Shown: piece after piece, positions 45,398 to 54,987 of the stretch
Numbering within the stretch: position 1 is the first letter of the stretch
How the letters are laid out: every line of letters begins with the position of its first letter
Assembly (NCBI GenBank): GCA_017940895.1
Contig: JAGAXM010000002.1
Location: 62,001-126,000 of the forward strand
Direction of reading: 5' to 3'
From: Clostridiales bacterium
GTDB lineage: Bacteria; Bacillota; Clostridia; Saccharofermentanales; Saccharofermentanaceae
DNA: 64,000 bases
The notes under the pieces: generated by a model
The model's database searches: none
Told to the model about the DNA's origin: nothing
What the model saw: the letters and a program-made list of their open reading frames with translations, nothing else
Program-made: the position numbers and the translations under genes

Positions 45398-46807
45398 ATG
45401 AATGTAACAGAGGACAGAATTAAGCACAGACAACCTCAGGATGAGGGTCAACTGCAAAAGGTATCTGCGGAACAGAGAGAATATGCAGAGGCGTGCGCCT
45501 GCCCGAAGATTACTGAAAACACCAACATCGTTACGGACTTGCAAACGACTGGACTGCTGGAACAGATTTTACAGGGAAGAAACCTTAACAAGGCCTACCT
45601 CAAGGTAAAGTCTAATAAGGGCTCTGGCGGAGTTGACGGAATGGACGTGGATGAACTTCTACCGTACTTGCGTGAACACGGCAAAGACCTCAACCGACAG
45701 ATACTTTTGGGTAAATACAAACCCAATCCGGTCAGACGGGTAGAAATACCCAAAGAAGAGAAGGGAAAGGTCAGAAGATTGGGAATACCGACTGTGGCAG
45801 ACCGCGTATATCAACAGGCGATAACACAGGTGCTAAGCCCTATCTTCGAGAAACAGTTCTCTGAGAACAGTTTTGGCTTCCGCCCGAACAGAGGGGCACA
45901 CGATGCATTGAAACAATGCCAGAAGAACGCAGATGACGGATACGTCTATGTGGTCGATATGGACTTGGAGAAGTTCTTTGACAATGTATGCCAGAGCAAA
46001 CTGATTGAAGTCCTGTCCAGAACCATAAAAGACAGACGTGTTATCTCCCTCATTCACAAGTACATGAATGCAGGAGTGGTCGTTAACGGCTTGTTTGAGA
46101 AGACGGACATCGGAGTACCGCAGGGAGGACCATTAAGTCCTCTTCTGAGCAACATTATGCTGAATGAGCTGGACAAGGAACTGGAGCGCAGAGGACACAG
46201 ATTTGTCCGCTACGCAGACGACTGCATGATTTTCTGTAAGAGCAGAAAGAGCGCAGAACGAACACTCCAGAATATCCTGCCTTACATTGAAGGAAAACTC
46301 TTCCTCAAGGTAAACCGTGAAAAGACAACGGTAGCACATATCAACAAAGTCAAGTATCTCGGATACACCTTCTACAGAGGTAAGGGCACGAGAATGAGAG
46401 TGCACCCTAAGTCTGTATTGAAGATGAAGAAGAGGCTTCGGGAATTGACGCAGAGAAGTGATGCATGGTTAGATGAGTACCGAATCTTAAAACTTAAACA
46501 GTTTGTAAGAGGTTGGGTTAACTACTTCAGACTTGCGGATATGAAAGGTCTCCTGGAGCAGACAGACGAATGGCTGCGAAGACGGATACGGGCAATCTAC
46601 TGGAAACGGTGGAAGAAAGTCAGAACAAGGATAAGGAAACTGAGAAGCCTTAACCTTCCAGAATGGGTGGTGTTTGAGATAGCGAACTATCGCAAAGGCA
46701 TTTGGCGTTCAGCACAAATCCTTAATCAGGCACTGACCAACAAGGAAGTAGCCAGTCTTGGATATATATCCATGACCGACTACTATTTGCAAGTACGTGA
46801 AAACTAA
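45398..46807 (+). CDS. ltrA: Group II intron reverse transcriptase/maturase
   Basis: 469 aa from ATG 45398 (AGGAG upstream); an upstream in-frame ATG at 45353 is less likely. Reverse transcriptase blocks are intact: IPTVADRVYQQAITQVLSPI, FSENSFGFRPNRGAHDAL, VPQGGPLSPLLSNIMLNELD and the catalytic RYADDCMIFC. A maturase/thumb domain with FVRGWVNYFRLADM follows and the protein ends in LGYISMTDYYLQVREN. There is no C-terminal HNH endonuclease, so mobility should use other priming. No frameshift: the element looks active. Confidence 0.95.
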   Translation: MNVTEDRIKHRQPQDEGQLQKVSAEQREYAEACACPKITENTNIVTDLQTTGLLEQILQGRNLNKAYLKVKSNKGSGGVDGMDVDELLPYLREHGKDLNRQILLGKYKPNPVRRVEIPKEEKGKVRRLGIPTVADRVYQQAITQVLSPIFEKQFSENSFGFRPNRGAHDALKQCQKNADDGYVYVVDMDLEKFFDNVCQSKLIEVLSRTIKDRRVISLIHKYMNAGVVVNGLFEKTDIGVPQGGPLSPLLSNIMLNELDKELERRGHRFVRYADDCMIFCKSRKSAERTLQNILPYIEGKLFLKVNREKTTVAHINKVKYLGYTFYRGKGTRMRVHPKSVLKMKKRLRELTQRSDAWLDEYRILKLKQFVRGWVNYFRLADMKGLLEQTDEWLRRRIRAIYWKRWKKVRTRIRKLRSLNLPEWVVFEIANYRKGIWRSAQILNQALTNKEVASLGYISMTDYYLQVREN

Positions 46808-46810
46808 GGA

Positions 46811-46882
46811 ACCGCCGTGTACCGAACGGTACGCACGGTGGTGTGAGAGGTCGGGGGATTTTTCAATCCCCCTCCTACTCGA
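46811..46882 (+). ncRNA. Group II intron domains V and VI
   Basis: Domain V: stem ACCGCCGTG / CACGGTGGT (46811-46819 with 46834-46842, one G-U pair) with an internal bulge and a GTACC-GAAC-GGTAC-like tip. Domain VI: stem GGGGGATT / AATCCCCC (46853-46860 with 46865-46872) followed by CTACTCGAT carrying the likely branch-point A. Confidence 0.85.
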
Positions 46883-46935
46883 TTGTGCGTTTGTGCGGTG
46901 ACTGCGGCGAAGTCTGCGGTTGCTATTACTGCGAT

Positions 46936-47041
46936 TGCCAAAAGGGCTGCCTTTTTTGAAAACAGGCAGTGTTTTTGGCAGAAACAGCCGCTTTTCTGCA
47001 ATTATCACTGCCTAGTATGAAAATAGGCAGTTTATTTGGCA
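46936..47041. repeat. Two copies of a 34-bp hairpin repeat
   Basis: CTGCCT-N11-AGGCAG followed by TGTTTTTGGCA (to 46980), and CTGCCT-N11-AGGCAG followed by TTTATTTGGCA (to 47041), the copies 61 bp apart. The first copy also has TGCCAAAA upstream (46936-46943), which pairs with its TTTTTGGCA to give a nested stem. Located in the non-coding stretch between the intron and the NRPS gene. Nothing else was recognised in 46884-47169. Confidence 0.6.
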
Positions 47042-47169
47042 TTCCCTCCCCCCTCAAATAATAGAATTAACATTTGGTAAACTTTGACGGTTGCCCAGAG
47101 GCGCGGGCGTTTTTGATATTTACGTGGTGTATTATTGATTTATGGCTGTAAACCGAAGGGGGTTATCAT

Positions 47170-50160
47170 ATGAGCACGATTATAGAGAGGCTTGCCGAAT
47201 ACACCGAGAAAAGTCCTAATTCTGCAATCCTGTTTGATGAGGTTTATACGAAGGGTATAACTTATGCCCAGCTCGATGAGATGTCGGGCAAACTGTACGC
47301 GTGGCTCAAGAAAGCCGGTATCGGCAAGGAGGATTTTGTCCTCATAAGACTGCCGAGAGGAGTACTCCCCGTTATCGCGATGATAGGAGTATGGAAGGCC
47401 GGTGCAGCATGGGCGTTGGTTGAAGATACTTATGCGCCGGAAAGAATCGATTACATCTATAAAGACTGCAGTTGTAAGTGTGATATCTCCATGGAGAACT
47501 GGGAAGAGATCATGGATATGGAGCCGCTTAAGGGCTTCGAAGAAGCCGATCCTCACGACGCTGCTTATGCGATCTACACGTCAGGAACAACCGGAAATCC
47601 CAAGGGCGTACTTCACGAGAGAGGCAATCTGGAACGTGCTATCGATTCGATCAGAATCGACAATGAATGTCCCTTTAACGAGGACGACCGACTCGCGACT
47701 CTGGCACCGATGAACTTCGTCGCGACGGTTATCGTAATACTGTGTGGACTGAATGTATACAAGGGAAAGAATTTTATAGTCTCATACGCGACCATCAAGA
47801 ACACCGCGGCCCTCGCGAAGTTCTTCCTTAGTAAGCGAATCACGATCACATTCCTGACTCCGTCTTATGCGAGGATGATCGGAAATCAGACAGGACCATT
47901 CTTAAGAATGTTCTTCGTCGGTTCTGAGCCTGCCAATAATCTGTATCTTAAGAACGTTGAACTTATCAATATCTATGCGGCGAGCGAGAGCGGATTTGCC
48001 GTAGGATTCTTCCAGATCGATAAGCCCTATGAGGTGTGCCCGATCGGCTATCCGAGAGTAGAGACACAGATATACCTTAAAGATGAGAATGGCAACGACG
48101 TTCCCAAAGGACAAGTTGGAGAGCTGTGCTTCCATAATCCATATGTAAGAGGTTACATTAATCTTCCTGAGGAGACCGCGAGGGCATTTAACAACGGTCT
48201 TTACTACACAGGTGATCTTGCCCGTTATGATGAATCAGGCAATCTTGTTCTTCTCGGCAGAAGCGGAGATATGATCAAAATCAACGGTAACAGAATCGAG
48301 CCTGCCGAGATCGAAGCGGCGGTTAAGCAGGTCCTTGATATCGATTGGTGCGCTGCAAGAGGATTCGAAGACGGAGATAAGAGCTTCCTTTGTGCATACT
48401 ACAAGGATGACATTACAGTAGATGCTAATTATGTGCGTCAGGAGCTGATGAAGAGACTTCCTCATTACATGATCCCGGCCTTCTTCATCAAGATAGACGA
48501 GGTTCCTCTTAAGGCAACCGGTAAGCTGGACCGTAAAGCTCTTCCCGCACCGGATATGAAGGACTACCAGAGTGATTATGTCGCTCCGACTAATGATACT
48601 GAAACCAAGCTCTGTGAAGGTATGGCAAGGGTCCTCGGACTGGCGCGTGTCGGAATACACGATGATTTCTATGAACTCGGCGGCGACTCGCTCCGCTCCA
48701 TCAATCTGATTACTGAGGCCGGTCTTAAAGGCCTTAATGCCGGTCAGGTATTCCGTGGCCGTACGCCTGAACAGATAGCCAAGATATATGAAGCAGACAG
48801 AGCCGCCAATAACGGAGAAGATCCGGACGAGATGAATGAAGAAGCATTGAAGGTTCCTCATCCACTTACGACGGAACAGCTTTATATGGTTGATTATCAG
48901 CTCACAGTACCTGATTCGACCATGTACAACCTGTTCTCGATGCTTAAGGTCGATAAGGAATTATTCGATATGGAACGTCTGGCGGAATCGCTGGAGAAAG
49001 CGATTAAAAATCATCCGTCGCTCCTTACCACTATCTGGTGGAATGATGACGGTATCCTCGAGCAGGTATATACACCCGATATCGCTCCTTCTGTCCATGT
49101 CGAGAAGTTAAGTGAATTCGAGTTCAAGTTTGTTAAAGATTCCATGGTCTATCCGTTCAAGATCGTCGGAGGCAGATTGTGCCGTTGCCGCGTATTCGAG
49201 ACTGAGAAAGCAGGCTATGTATTCTTTGATGTTCACCACACGGTATTTGACGGTACGTCACTCAAGGTGTTCATGGGCGATGTAGGCAAGATCTACATGG
49301 GCGCCGAACCCGACAAGGATTACTACTATCTGATGCTCAAGCGTCGTGAAGATGCGATCAACAAGCCGTTCTATCTGGAGAGTAAGAAGTATTTTGAAGA
49401 CCGTTATGACGGAGTGGAGTGGTCTTCGTATCCCAACGTTGATAATGAGCACGGCGAGAACGAGATGGGCGAACTTAAGGCATCTCTCGACATTGACGAT
49501 CCGCTCATGCGCGCCATCGAGAGAAACTACAAGGTCAGCCGTAATGAGTTCTTTATTACCGTGGCGGCTCTCGCGATCTCTTACTATAACAACAAGAAGA
49601 ACATCAAGCTGTCTTGGATTTATAACGGCAGAGAGGATTCGGAACTCCTTACCACGGTAGGTCTGCTGTTCAGAGACCTTCCCATCGGGTTGAAACTTGA
49701 AGACGATGTAACAATAAGAAATCTCATGAATGAGGTTCATGATCAGGTTCAGAAGGGTATTGAGCACTCGGTTTATCCTTATGTAGAGGCTGATGCGCAG
49801 GCAATGCAGGATGAAGCTGCATATCTTCTGTATCAGCAGGACATCCGCGATATGGACGGAATGGAAGGAATGGACGTTGAGACTGTCGAAGTCCGTCAGA
49901 ATCAGGCGGCTTCGCAGACCATCATGGATATCCAGATCCTTGACGGTGCGGAAGGTCTTCAGATCGCGATCGATTATTCGGCCGGTCTTTATGAAGATGA
50001 ATCCATCGATAAGTTCAAGGATCTGTTTGCCAAGATCGCACATCTTATCGTTACTCACAACTATCACGAGGATATGACGGTCAAGGACCTCAGAGACAAA
50101 GTAAATGACAGAAGGACCCTTTTCGATGCGGTTAAGGGTATCTTCTCGCGCAAGAAGTAA
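47170..50160 (+). CDS. Single-module NRPS, adenylation-carrier-condensation
   Basis: 996 aa. Adenylation domain (about 1-460): AIYTSGTTGNPKGVLHERG, YYTGDLARYDESGNLVLLGR, MIKINGNRIEPAEIE, and catalytic Lys452 in TGKLDRKALP. Carrier domain: FYELGGDSLRSINL with the phosphopantetheine Ser507. Condensation domain (about 560-960): DVHHTVFDGTS, active-site H690 and D694. No thioesterase, reductase or second module. The A4 motif reads MNFVATVIV, so the Asp that binds the alpha-amino group in amino-acid-activating domains is Val184; the A5 motif is IYAASESG, not AYGPTE. A non-amino-acid or unusual substrate is possible. The MATE gene starts two bases after its stop. Confidence 0.87.
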   Translation: MSTIIERLAEYTEKSPNSAILFDEVYTKGITYAQLDEMSGKLYAWLKKAGIGKEDFVLIRLPRGVLPVIAMIGVWKAGAAWALVEDTYAPERIDYIYKDCSCKCDISMENWEEIMDMEPLKGFEEADPHDAAYAIYTSGTTGNPKGVLHERGNLERAIDSIRIDNECPFNEDDRLATLAPMNFVATVIVILCGLNVYKGKNFIVSYATIKNTAALAKFFLSKRITITFLTPSYARMIGNQTGPFLRMFFVGSEPANNLYLKNVELINIYAASESGFAVGFFQIDKPYEVCPIGYPRVETQIYLKDENGNDVPKGQVGELCFHNPYVRGYINLPEETARAFNNGLYYTGDLARYDESGNLVLLGRSGDMIKINGNRIEPAEIEAAVKQVLDIDWCAARGFEDGDKSFLCAYYKDDITVDANYVRQELMKRLPHYMIPAFFIKIDEVPLKATGKLDRKALPAPDMKDYQSDYVAPTNDTETKLCEGMARVLGLARVGIHDDFYELGGDSLRSINLITEAGLKGLNAGQVFRGRTPEQIAKIYEADRAANNGEDPDEMNEEALKVPHPLTTEQLYMVDYQLTVPDSTMYNLFSMLKVDKELFDMERLAESLEKAIKNHPSLLTTIWWNDDGILEQVYTPDIAPSVHVEKLSEFEFKFVKDSMVYPFKIVGGRLCRCRVFETEKAGYVFFDVHHTVFDGTSLKVFMGDVGKIYMGAEPDKDYYYLMLKRREDAINKPFYLESKKYFEDRYDGVEWSSYPNVDNEHGENEMGELKASLDIDDPLMRAIERNYKVSRNEFFITVAALAISYYNNKKNIKLSWIYNGREDSELLTTVGLLFRDLPIGLKLEDDVTIRNLMNEVHDQVQKGIEHSVYPYVEADAQAMQDEAAYLLYQQDIRDMDGMEGMDVETVEVRQNQAASQTIMDIQILDGAEGLQIAIDYSAGLYEDESIDKFKDLFAKIAHLIVTHNYHEDMTVKDLRDKVNDRRTLFDAVKGIFSRKK

Positions 50161-50162
50161 AG

Positions 50163-51521
50163 ATGGCAGAACAGCATGTACATGTAAGCGAGCCGGATAA
50201 CGAACTGGCACAGGACTTTAATTTCTTTTCCATTTTTAAGTTCGTGTTTCCGAGTATCTTCACGTTCGTTTTTATCGCGGTCTATCAGATGGTAGACGGC
50301 ATCTTCATCGAGCGTTATGTCGGTGAGCTCGCGATAAGTGCGACCAATCTGTACTACCCCGTTCTGGGACTTCTCGTGGCGACGGGCATCATGCTCGGTA
50401 CAGGCGGTAATGCGATGATAGTCAAGCTTGTCGGTGAGGGTAAGAATGAGGAAGCGGGAAAAGTCTTCTCCGAGCTCATCCAGTTCACGGTCCTTATAAG
50501 TGTCATCATTACCGCGGTCTGTCTCATCTTTGCTGATCCCATTATGAAATTATGCGGTGCGACGGCAGGTAATGTGGAATATATGCGCCCGTACTACATG
50601 GTTATGTGCGCATTCTCGCTAGCGATAATTATGCAGTCCCTGCTGGGAATATTGATCATCGGTGAAGGCAAGACCGTCGTGGCGGCGGTAGTCATCATGA
50701 TCGGAGGCGGTCTCAACTGCGTTCTCGACTATGTGTTCATGAAGTACTTAAATATGGGCATCAAAGGCGCGGCAATCGCTACGGTTATCGGATATATGAG
50801 TACGATCGTCTATGCGGTGTACTTCTACCTCATAGCGAAGAAGAGTAGGTACAAGATAGAGCGCACGAAGATAGTCATGAAGGATATCGGACACATCTGC
50901 TTTAACGGATCTTCTGATATGGTCTCCAATCTCGCTGCCGGTGTTACGGCGTTGTTTATGAATCATCTTGCGTACCGCTGTTACGGTGAGCCTGGTGTCA
51001 GCTCGTTAAGTGTATGGAGCTACATGCAGTTTCTGATAATGGCAGTGTTCATGGGATATGCATCTGCCGTCGAGCCCGTTCTGTCATATCATTACGGCAG
51101 CGGCAATGTTCATATGCGTAAGAAGGTCTACAGATTAAGTATTATCTGGTCGTTCGTTCTGGGAGTTGTTCTGTTCGCGGTATTCTGGATCTTCAAAGTG
51201 CAGCTCATAGGTGTGTTCTTCGATCCGGGCACGGAGTTCTTCGAGATAGCGGAATACGGTCTGAAGATATCGCTTCCCGCATGTTTCTTCATCGGTATCA
51301 ATATATTCGGCTCGGGACTCTTTACGGCTTTCTCGAACGGTCTTATATCCGGAATACTGTCGTTTGTGCGCACATTCCTGGTGTTCTCGCTGTGCCTTTA
51401 TGGCATGACGATATTAATGGGCGGCTTCGGATTGTGGGCGGCGTGGCCCGTGGCAGAAATCATAAGCCTGATCATAACTGTCGTATTTCTCGGGAAGTAC
51501 AAAACCCGCTATCAGTATTAA
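50163..51521 (+). CDS. MATE-family efflux transporter
   Basis: 452 aa with 12 predicted transmembrane helices in two halves. Opening helix IFKFVFPSIFTFVFIAVYQM-VDGIFI and ATGIMLGTGGNAMIV are typical of clostridial MATE proteins (MepA/DinF type), which export drugs or metabolites using Na+ or H+. It starts two bases after the NRPS stop and must be cotranscribed with it, so it is the natural candidate to export the NRPS product. A multidrug role cannot be excluded. Confidence 0.9.
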   Translation: MAEQHVHVSEPDNELAQDFNFFSIFKFVFPSIFTFVFIAVYQMVDGIFIERYVGELAISATNLYYPVLGLLVATGIMLGTGGNAMIVKLVGEGKNEEAGKVFSELIQFTVLISVIITAVCLIFADPIMKLCGATAGNVEYMRPYYMVMCAFSLAIIMQSLLGILIIGEGKTVVAAVVIMIGGGLNCVLDYVFMKYLNMGIKGAAIATVIGYMSTIVYAVYFYLIAKKSRYKIERTKIVMKDIGHICFNGSSDMVSNLAAGVTALFMNHLAYRCYGEPGVSSLSVWSYMQFLIMAVFMGYASAVEPVLSYHYGSGNVHMRKKVYRLSIIWSFVLGVVLFAVFWIFKVQLIGVFFDPGTEFFEIAEYGLKISLPACFFIGINIFGSGLFTAFSNGLISGILSFVRTFLVFSLCLYGMTILMGGFGLWAAWPVAEIISLIITVVFLGKYKTRYQY

Positions 51522-51609
51522 CCGTTCTTTTCATTAAATATTCACGAGTATTTACCTGTCTGCATGATAGAATTATAAGAGTGAAATATGGGAAAGAGGA
51601 GAGTGGCGT

Positions 51610-52329
51610 ATGGGTTATTTTGCTTATCTCATCGGCGCAGTAATCGTATTCGTATGGTCGATGATCGTTCAGGCTAACCTTAAGTACAAGATGCAGGAGG
51701 GTGCAGGTCTTCGCGCAGGCTCCGGCAAGACCGCCAATGAGGTGGTCGAGGAGATGCTCCGTGCACACGACGTTATGGGAATTACCATCGAGCACAAGCC
51801 CGGCAATCTTACTGACTGTTATTCCCCGAAGGAAGGCAAGATCTATCTTTCCGATTCCACATACGGACGTGACTCGGTAACCGCGATCGCAGTTGCCGCA
51901 CATGAAGCGGGACATGCGGTGCAGGATTATGAGAACATGGCTCTCTACGAGTTAAGACAGCTCCTCGCACCTGCTGCGGGCATCGCATCAAGGGTCGGAC
52001 CTTATATCGTTATCGCGGGTCTGTTGGTCTCTTCTTTCGCGGAACGCAGCACTTCCGACATCGGTTATACGATCGGTACGATCGGCATCGTTGTTTATTT
52101 CATCGCGTTCCTGTTCTACCTTGTTATGCTCCCCGTCGAGCGTAACGCCAGCAACCGCGCTTTCAAGGACATGAAGGAATTCGGCTGGGTCTCGGACGAC
52201 CAGCTTCCGATCGCACGCGCAGCACTCCGCGCCGCAGGTGACACTTATGCGGTCGCACTTGCATCGTCTGCCCTCACGCTGATGAGACTTCTTGTCATAC
52301 GCGGCAGCAGAAGCAGCAGAAGACGCTGA
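51610..52329 (+). CDS. YugP-type membrane zinc metallopeptidase
   Basis: 239 aa. An N-terminal helix (AYLIGAVIVFVWSMIVQANL) precedes the zinc motif VAAHEAGHAVQD (H98, E99, H102) and three to four further helices. The motif and length match the neutral zinc metallopeptidase YugP family of unknown substrate. The stretch YSPKEGKIYLSDSTYGRDS before the motif is family-typical. GAGGAG lies at good distance before the ATG. The protein ends in a basic Ser/Arg tail (RGSRSSRRR). Confidence 0.88.
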   Translation: MGYFAYLIGAVIVFVWSMIVQANLKYKMQEGAGLRAGSGKTANEVVEEMLRAHDVMGITIEHKPGNLTDCYSPKEGKIYLSDSTYGRDSVTAIAVAAHEAGHAVQDYENMALYELRQLLAPAAGIASRVGPYIVIAGLLVSSFAERSTSDIGYTIGTIGIVVYFIAFLFYLVMLPVERNASNRAFKDMKEFGWVSDDQLPIARAALRAAGDTYAVALASSALTLMRLLVIRGSRSSRRR

Positions 52330-52380
52330 GCATAATCTTAATCGAAAACAAAAACACAACATATAACGGAGGTATCGCAC

Positions 52381-54987
52381 ATGGGCTACGAATACATCGG
52401 CAAGGACGGAGAATTTAAGTTAGGAAGTCCCGATAATTGGAGTTATCTTTATTTTCCGGACGGAGCCGCTTCCGGCATGATGGGTACGGTCACTCCCGAA
52501 TTCGGAGGAGACCTTAAGACAAGCCAAAACACATTTATCCTGGAGCCCGTAAGCTCGGATAATCTTCACAATAACCGTTCGACCAGAAACTTCTGGATCA
52601 AGATCGAGGACGGCTATCTCGTATCTGCCATGGGCAACTCGGCAAGACAGCATGCGCTTAAGGGTGCTGCAGGCGAAGATGAGGCTACCCTGTATGCAGG
52701 CATGCTCTACCAGAGAGTGGAGAGAAACATCGGCAAGACCGGTCTTAAGACAGAGGTAACGACATTCGTTCCCGTTGACACGGACGATAAGATCGAGCTT
52801 ACTAAGATCAAGATCACGAACGGTACACCCGAGCCGATCACATTTACTCCTACTGCTGCAGTGCCCATCTACGGAAGATCCGCAGACAATATAAGAGACC
52901 ACAGAAACGTTACTTCGATGCTCAACCGCATCCATACGAGCAAGTACGGTGTCGTTAACGATCCTACTCTTACTTTCGATGAGAGAGGTCACAGAAAGAA
53001 CGAGGTCGAGTACGGATTTTTCGCTGCGGAAGACGAGGGCATAGCTCCTGTATGCTTCTGTCCCGTTCTCGAGGATTTCATAGGTGAGGGCGGCACGCTT
53101 GATAATCCGAGATTTCCCGTCGTAGGTGCACCCAAGTACCAGATCGGAGACAGGATCGACGGCTTCGAGGCTATGGGCGCGTGCATGTTCGAGAAGAAGA
53201 CTCTTGCTCCCGGCAACAGCGTCGAGTATGTAATGGCGCTTGTCATCGGCGAGCGCGGCAAGACGGATGATGTCGCATTAAGATATCTGTCGGCAAAGGT
53301 CTTCGACGCGCAGCTGTTCCAGAACAAGACTTACTGGAAGCAGAAGGTGAACGTAAGGCTCCACACGGGTGACAAGAACTTCGATAACTGGATGTACTGG
53401 GTCGGTATCCAGCCGATCCTGCGCCGCATCTACGGCTGCTCGTTCCTGCCGCACCACGACTACGGCAAGGGCGGAAGAGGCTGGAGAGATCTCTGGCAGG
53501 ACTGCCTCGCGCTGATCATTATGGATCCCGCGGACGTAAGATCGATGCTCGTCGATAACTTCGGAGGCGTACGTACGGACGGTACAAATGCGACCATCAT
53601 CGGCACGGGAAGCGGCGAGTTCATCGCTGACCGTAACGGCATCACAAGAGTATGGATGGACCATGCTATGTGGCCCTTCATGACGATGGATCTGTACATT
53701 AAGCAGAGCGGCGATATCGGCATCCTTAACGAGACAGCGCCTTACTTCATCGACAGACAGGTAATGAGAGGTGAGGCTCTCCTTGAGAATGATCCCGGAG
53801 TTAAGTGCGAGGGTACTGTCCTCGAGCACCTGCTCCTGCAGAACCTCGCGGCATTCTTCGATATCGGAGAACACGGCAACATGAAGCTTAGAGGCGCAGA
53901 CTGGAACGACGCTCTTGACATGGCGAAAGACAAGGGCGAGTCTGTGGCTTTCACTGCCGCATATGCAGGCAACTACAGAAAGCTCGCACAGATCCTCGAC
54001 AAGTTTGCTTCTGTAAACGGCGACAAAGTAAGCCTCGCTTCCGAGCTTGATTCTCTGCTCGGAACGGAAGGCGGAAGAGACACTCTCATGAAGTACTGCG
54101 AGGTCGTTAAGAACGGCTTCTCGGGAGACAGGAAGGAGTTCTCGCTCAATGAGATCGCACGCGATCTCGAGGCTAAGGCTGATGCTCTGGCAGAGCATAT
54201 CAGAAAGAACGAGTGGTTCACGGATGAGTTCGGTCTGTCCAGATTCAACTCCTACTACGATAATGACGGCAATCCTCTTGAGGCTAACGGCGACAAGGCG
54301 GGTAACCCTGCGATGATGATCACGGGTCAGGTATTCACCGTAATGAGCGGCGTCGCTTCAGACGATCAGGTCAAGGCGATCATCGAGTCTGCCGACAAGT
54401 ACCTCTACGACGAGAAGGCCGGCGGCTACAGGCTTAACACCGACTTCCACGAGATCAAGACAAATATGGGAAGAATGTTCGGCTTTGCTTACGGTCAGAA
54501 GGAGAACGGCGCGGTATTCTCGCACATGGCAGTCATGTACGGTAATGCTCTCTACACCAGAGGCTGCAAGGAAGCAGGCTGGAAGGTAATAGGCTCGCTC
54601 TACAGACATGCAGCCGACTTCGAGTCTTCCAAGATCTATCCCGGCGTGCCCGAGTATTTCGACCCGAAGGGAAGAGGTGTTTACCACTATCTGACGGGTG
54701 CCGCATCATGGCTTATCCTCACGGTATTGAACGAGATCATGGGCGTTAAGGGCGAGTTCGGCGACATGAAGTTCGAGCCCGGACTTCTCCCCTCACAGTT
54801 CGATAAGAACGGCGAGGCAGGCGTTTCCTTCGAGTTCAACGGCGTACCCGTAGACGTAACTTATGTCATGGACGGCGGCTGCGATACTGTTGCTAAGATC
54901 GAGGTCGACGGAACTGTCGTATCCGAGGGCACCAACGTACTTCCCAAGGATAAGATAGGAAAGGAAATCAGGGTAGCACTTAAGTGA
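52381..54987 (+). CDS. GH94-family glycoside phosphorylase
   Basis: 868 aa, cytoplasmic. N-terminal beta-sandwich (about 1-290, MMGTVTPEFGGD, SDNLHNNRSTRNFWIK), linker helices, (alpha/alpha)6 barrel (about 330-790) with HHDYGKGGRGWRDLWQD and GADWNDALDMAKD, whose Asp510 occupies the general-acid position of cellobiose-type phosphorylases, and a C-terminal beta domain. GH94 enzymes split beta-glucosides with phosphate to give sugar 1-phosphate. Sequence around the start differs from the cellobiose and chitobiose phosphorylases I know, so the sugar is not assigned. GGAGG 8-9 bases before ATG; 4-base overlap with the next gene. Confidence 0.85.
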   Translation: MGYEYIGKDGEFKLGSPDNWSYLYFPDGAASGMMGTVTPEFGGDLKTSQNTFILEPVSSDNLHNNRSTRNFWIKIEDGYLVSAMGNSARQHALKGAAGEDEATLYAGMLYQRVERNIGKTGLKTEVTTFVPVDTDDKIELTKIKITNGTPEPITFTPTAAVPIYGRSADNIRDHRNVTSMLNRIHTSKYGVVNDPTLTFDERGHRKNEVEYGFFAAEDEGIAPVCFCPVLEDFIGEGGTLDNPRFPVVGAPKYQIGDRIDGFEAMGACMFEKKTLAPGNSVEYVMALVIGERGKTDDVALRYLSAKVFDAQLFQNKTYWKQKVNVRLHTGDKNFDNWMYWVGIQPILRRIYGCSFLPHHDYGKGGRGWRDLWQDCLALIIMDPADVRSMLVDNFGGVRTDGTNATIIGTGSGEFIADRNGITRVWMDHAMWPFMTMDLYIKQSGDIGILNETAPYFIDRQVMRGEALLENDPGVKCEGTVLEHLLLQNLAAFFDIGEHGNMKLRGADWNDALDMAKDKGESVAFTAAYAGNYRKLAQILDKFASVNGDKVSLASELDSLLGTEGGRDTLMKYCEVVKNGFSGDRKEFSLNEIARDLEAKADALAEHIRKNEWFTDEFGLSRFNSYYDNDGNPLEANGDKAGNPAMMITGQVFTVMSGVASDDQVKAIIESADKYLYDEKAGGYRLNTDFHEIKTNMGRMFGFAYGQKENGAVFSHMAVMYGNALYTRGCKEAGWKVIGSLYRHAADFESSKIYPGVPEYFDPKGRGVYHYLTGAASWLILTVLNEIMGVKGEFGDMKFEPGLLPSQFDKNGEAGVSFEFNGVPVDVTYVMDGGCDTVAKIEVDGTVVSEGTNVLPKDKIGKEIRVALK

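Larger units (their letters stand above)
45000..46883 (+). mobile_element. Group II intron inserted behind a terminator
   Basis: About 1.9 kb. The 5' end GUGCG (45000-45004) opens a GTGCGCC/GGCGCAC hairpin and is followed by the typical AAAGGGTGAAAGTCCC segment. Domains I-III and the start of domain IV fill 45000-45397, which has no other gene. The ORF in domain IV encodes the maturase. Domains V and VI (46811-46883) close it, ending CTACTCGAT. Insertion a few bases after the T run of a terminator, and a maturase without endonuclease domain, resemble group IIC behaviour; the class was not determined. End coordinates may be off by one to three bases. Confidence 0.88.
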
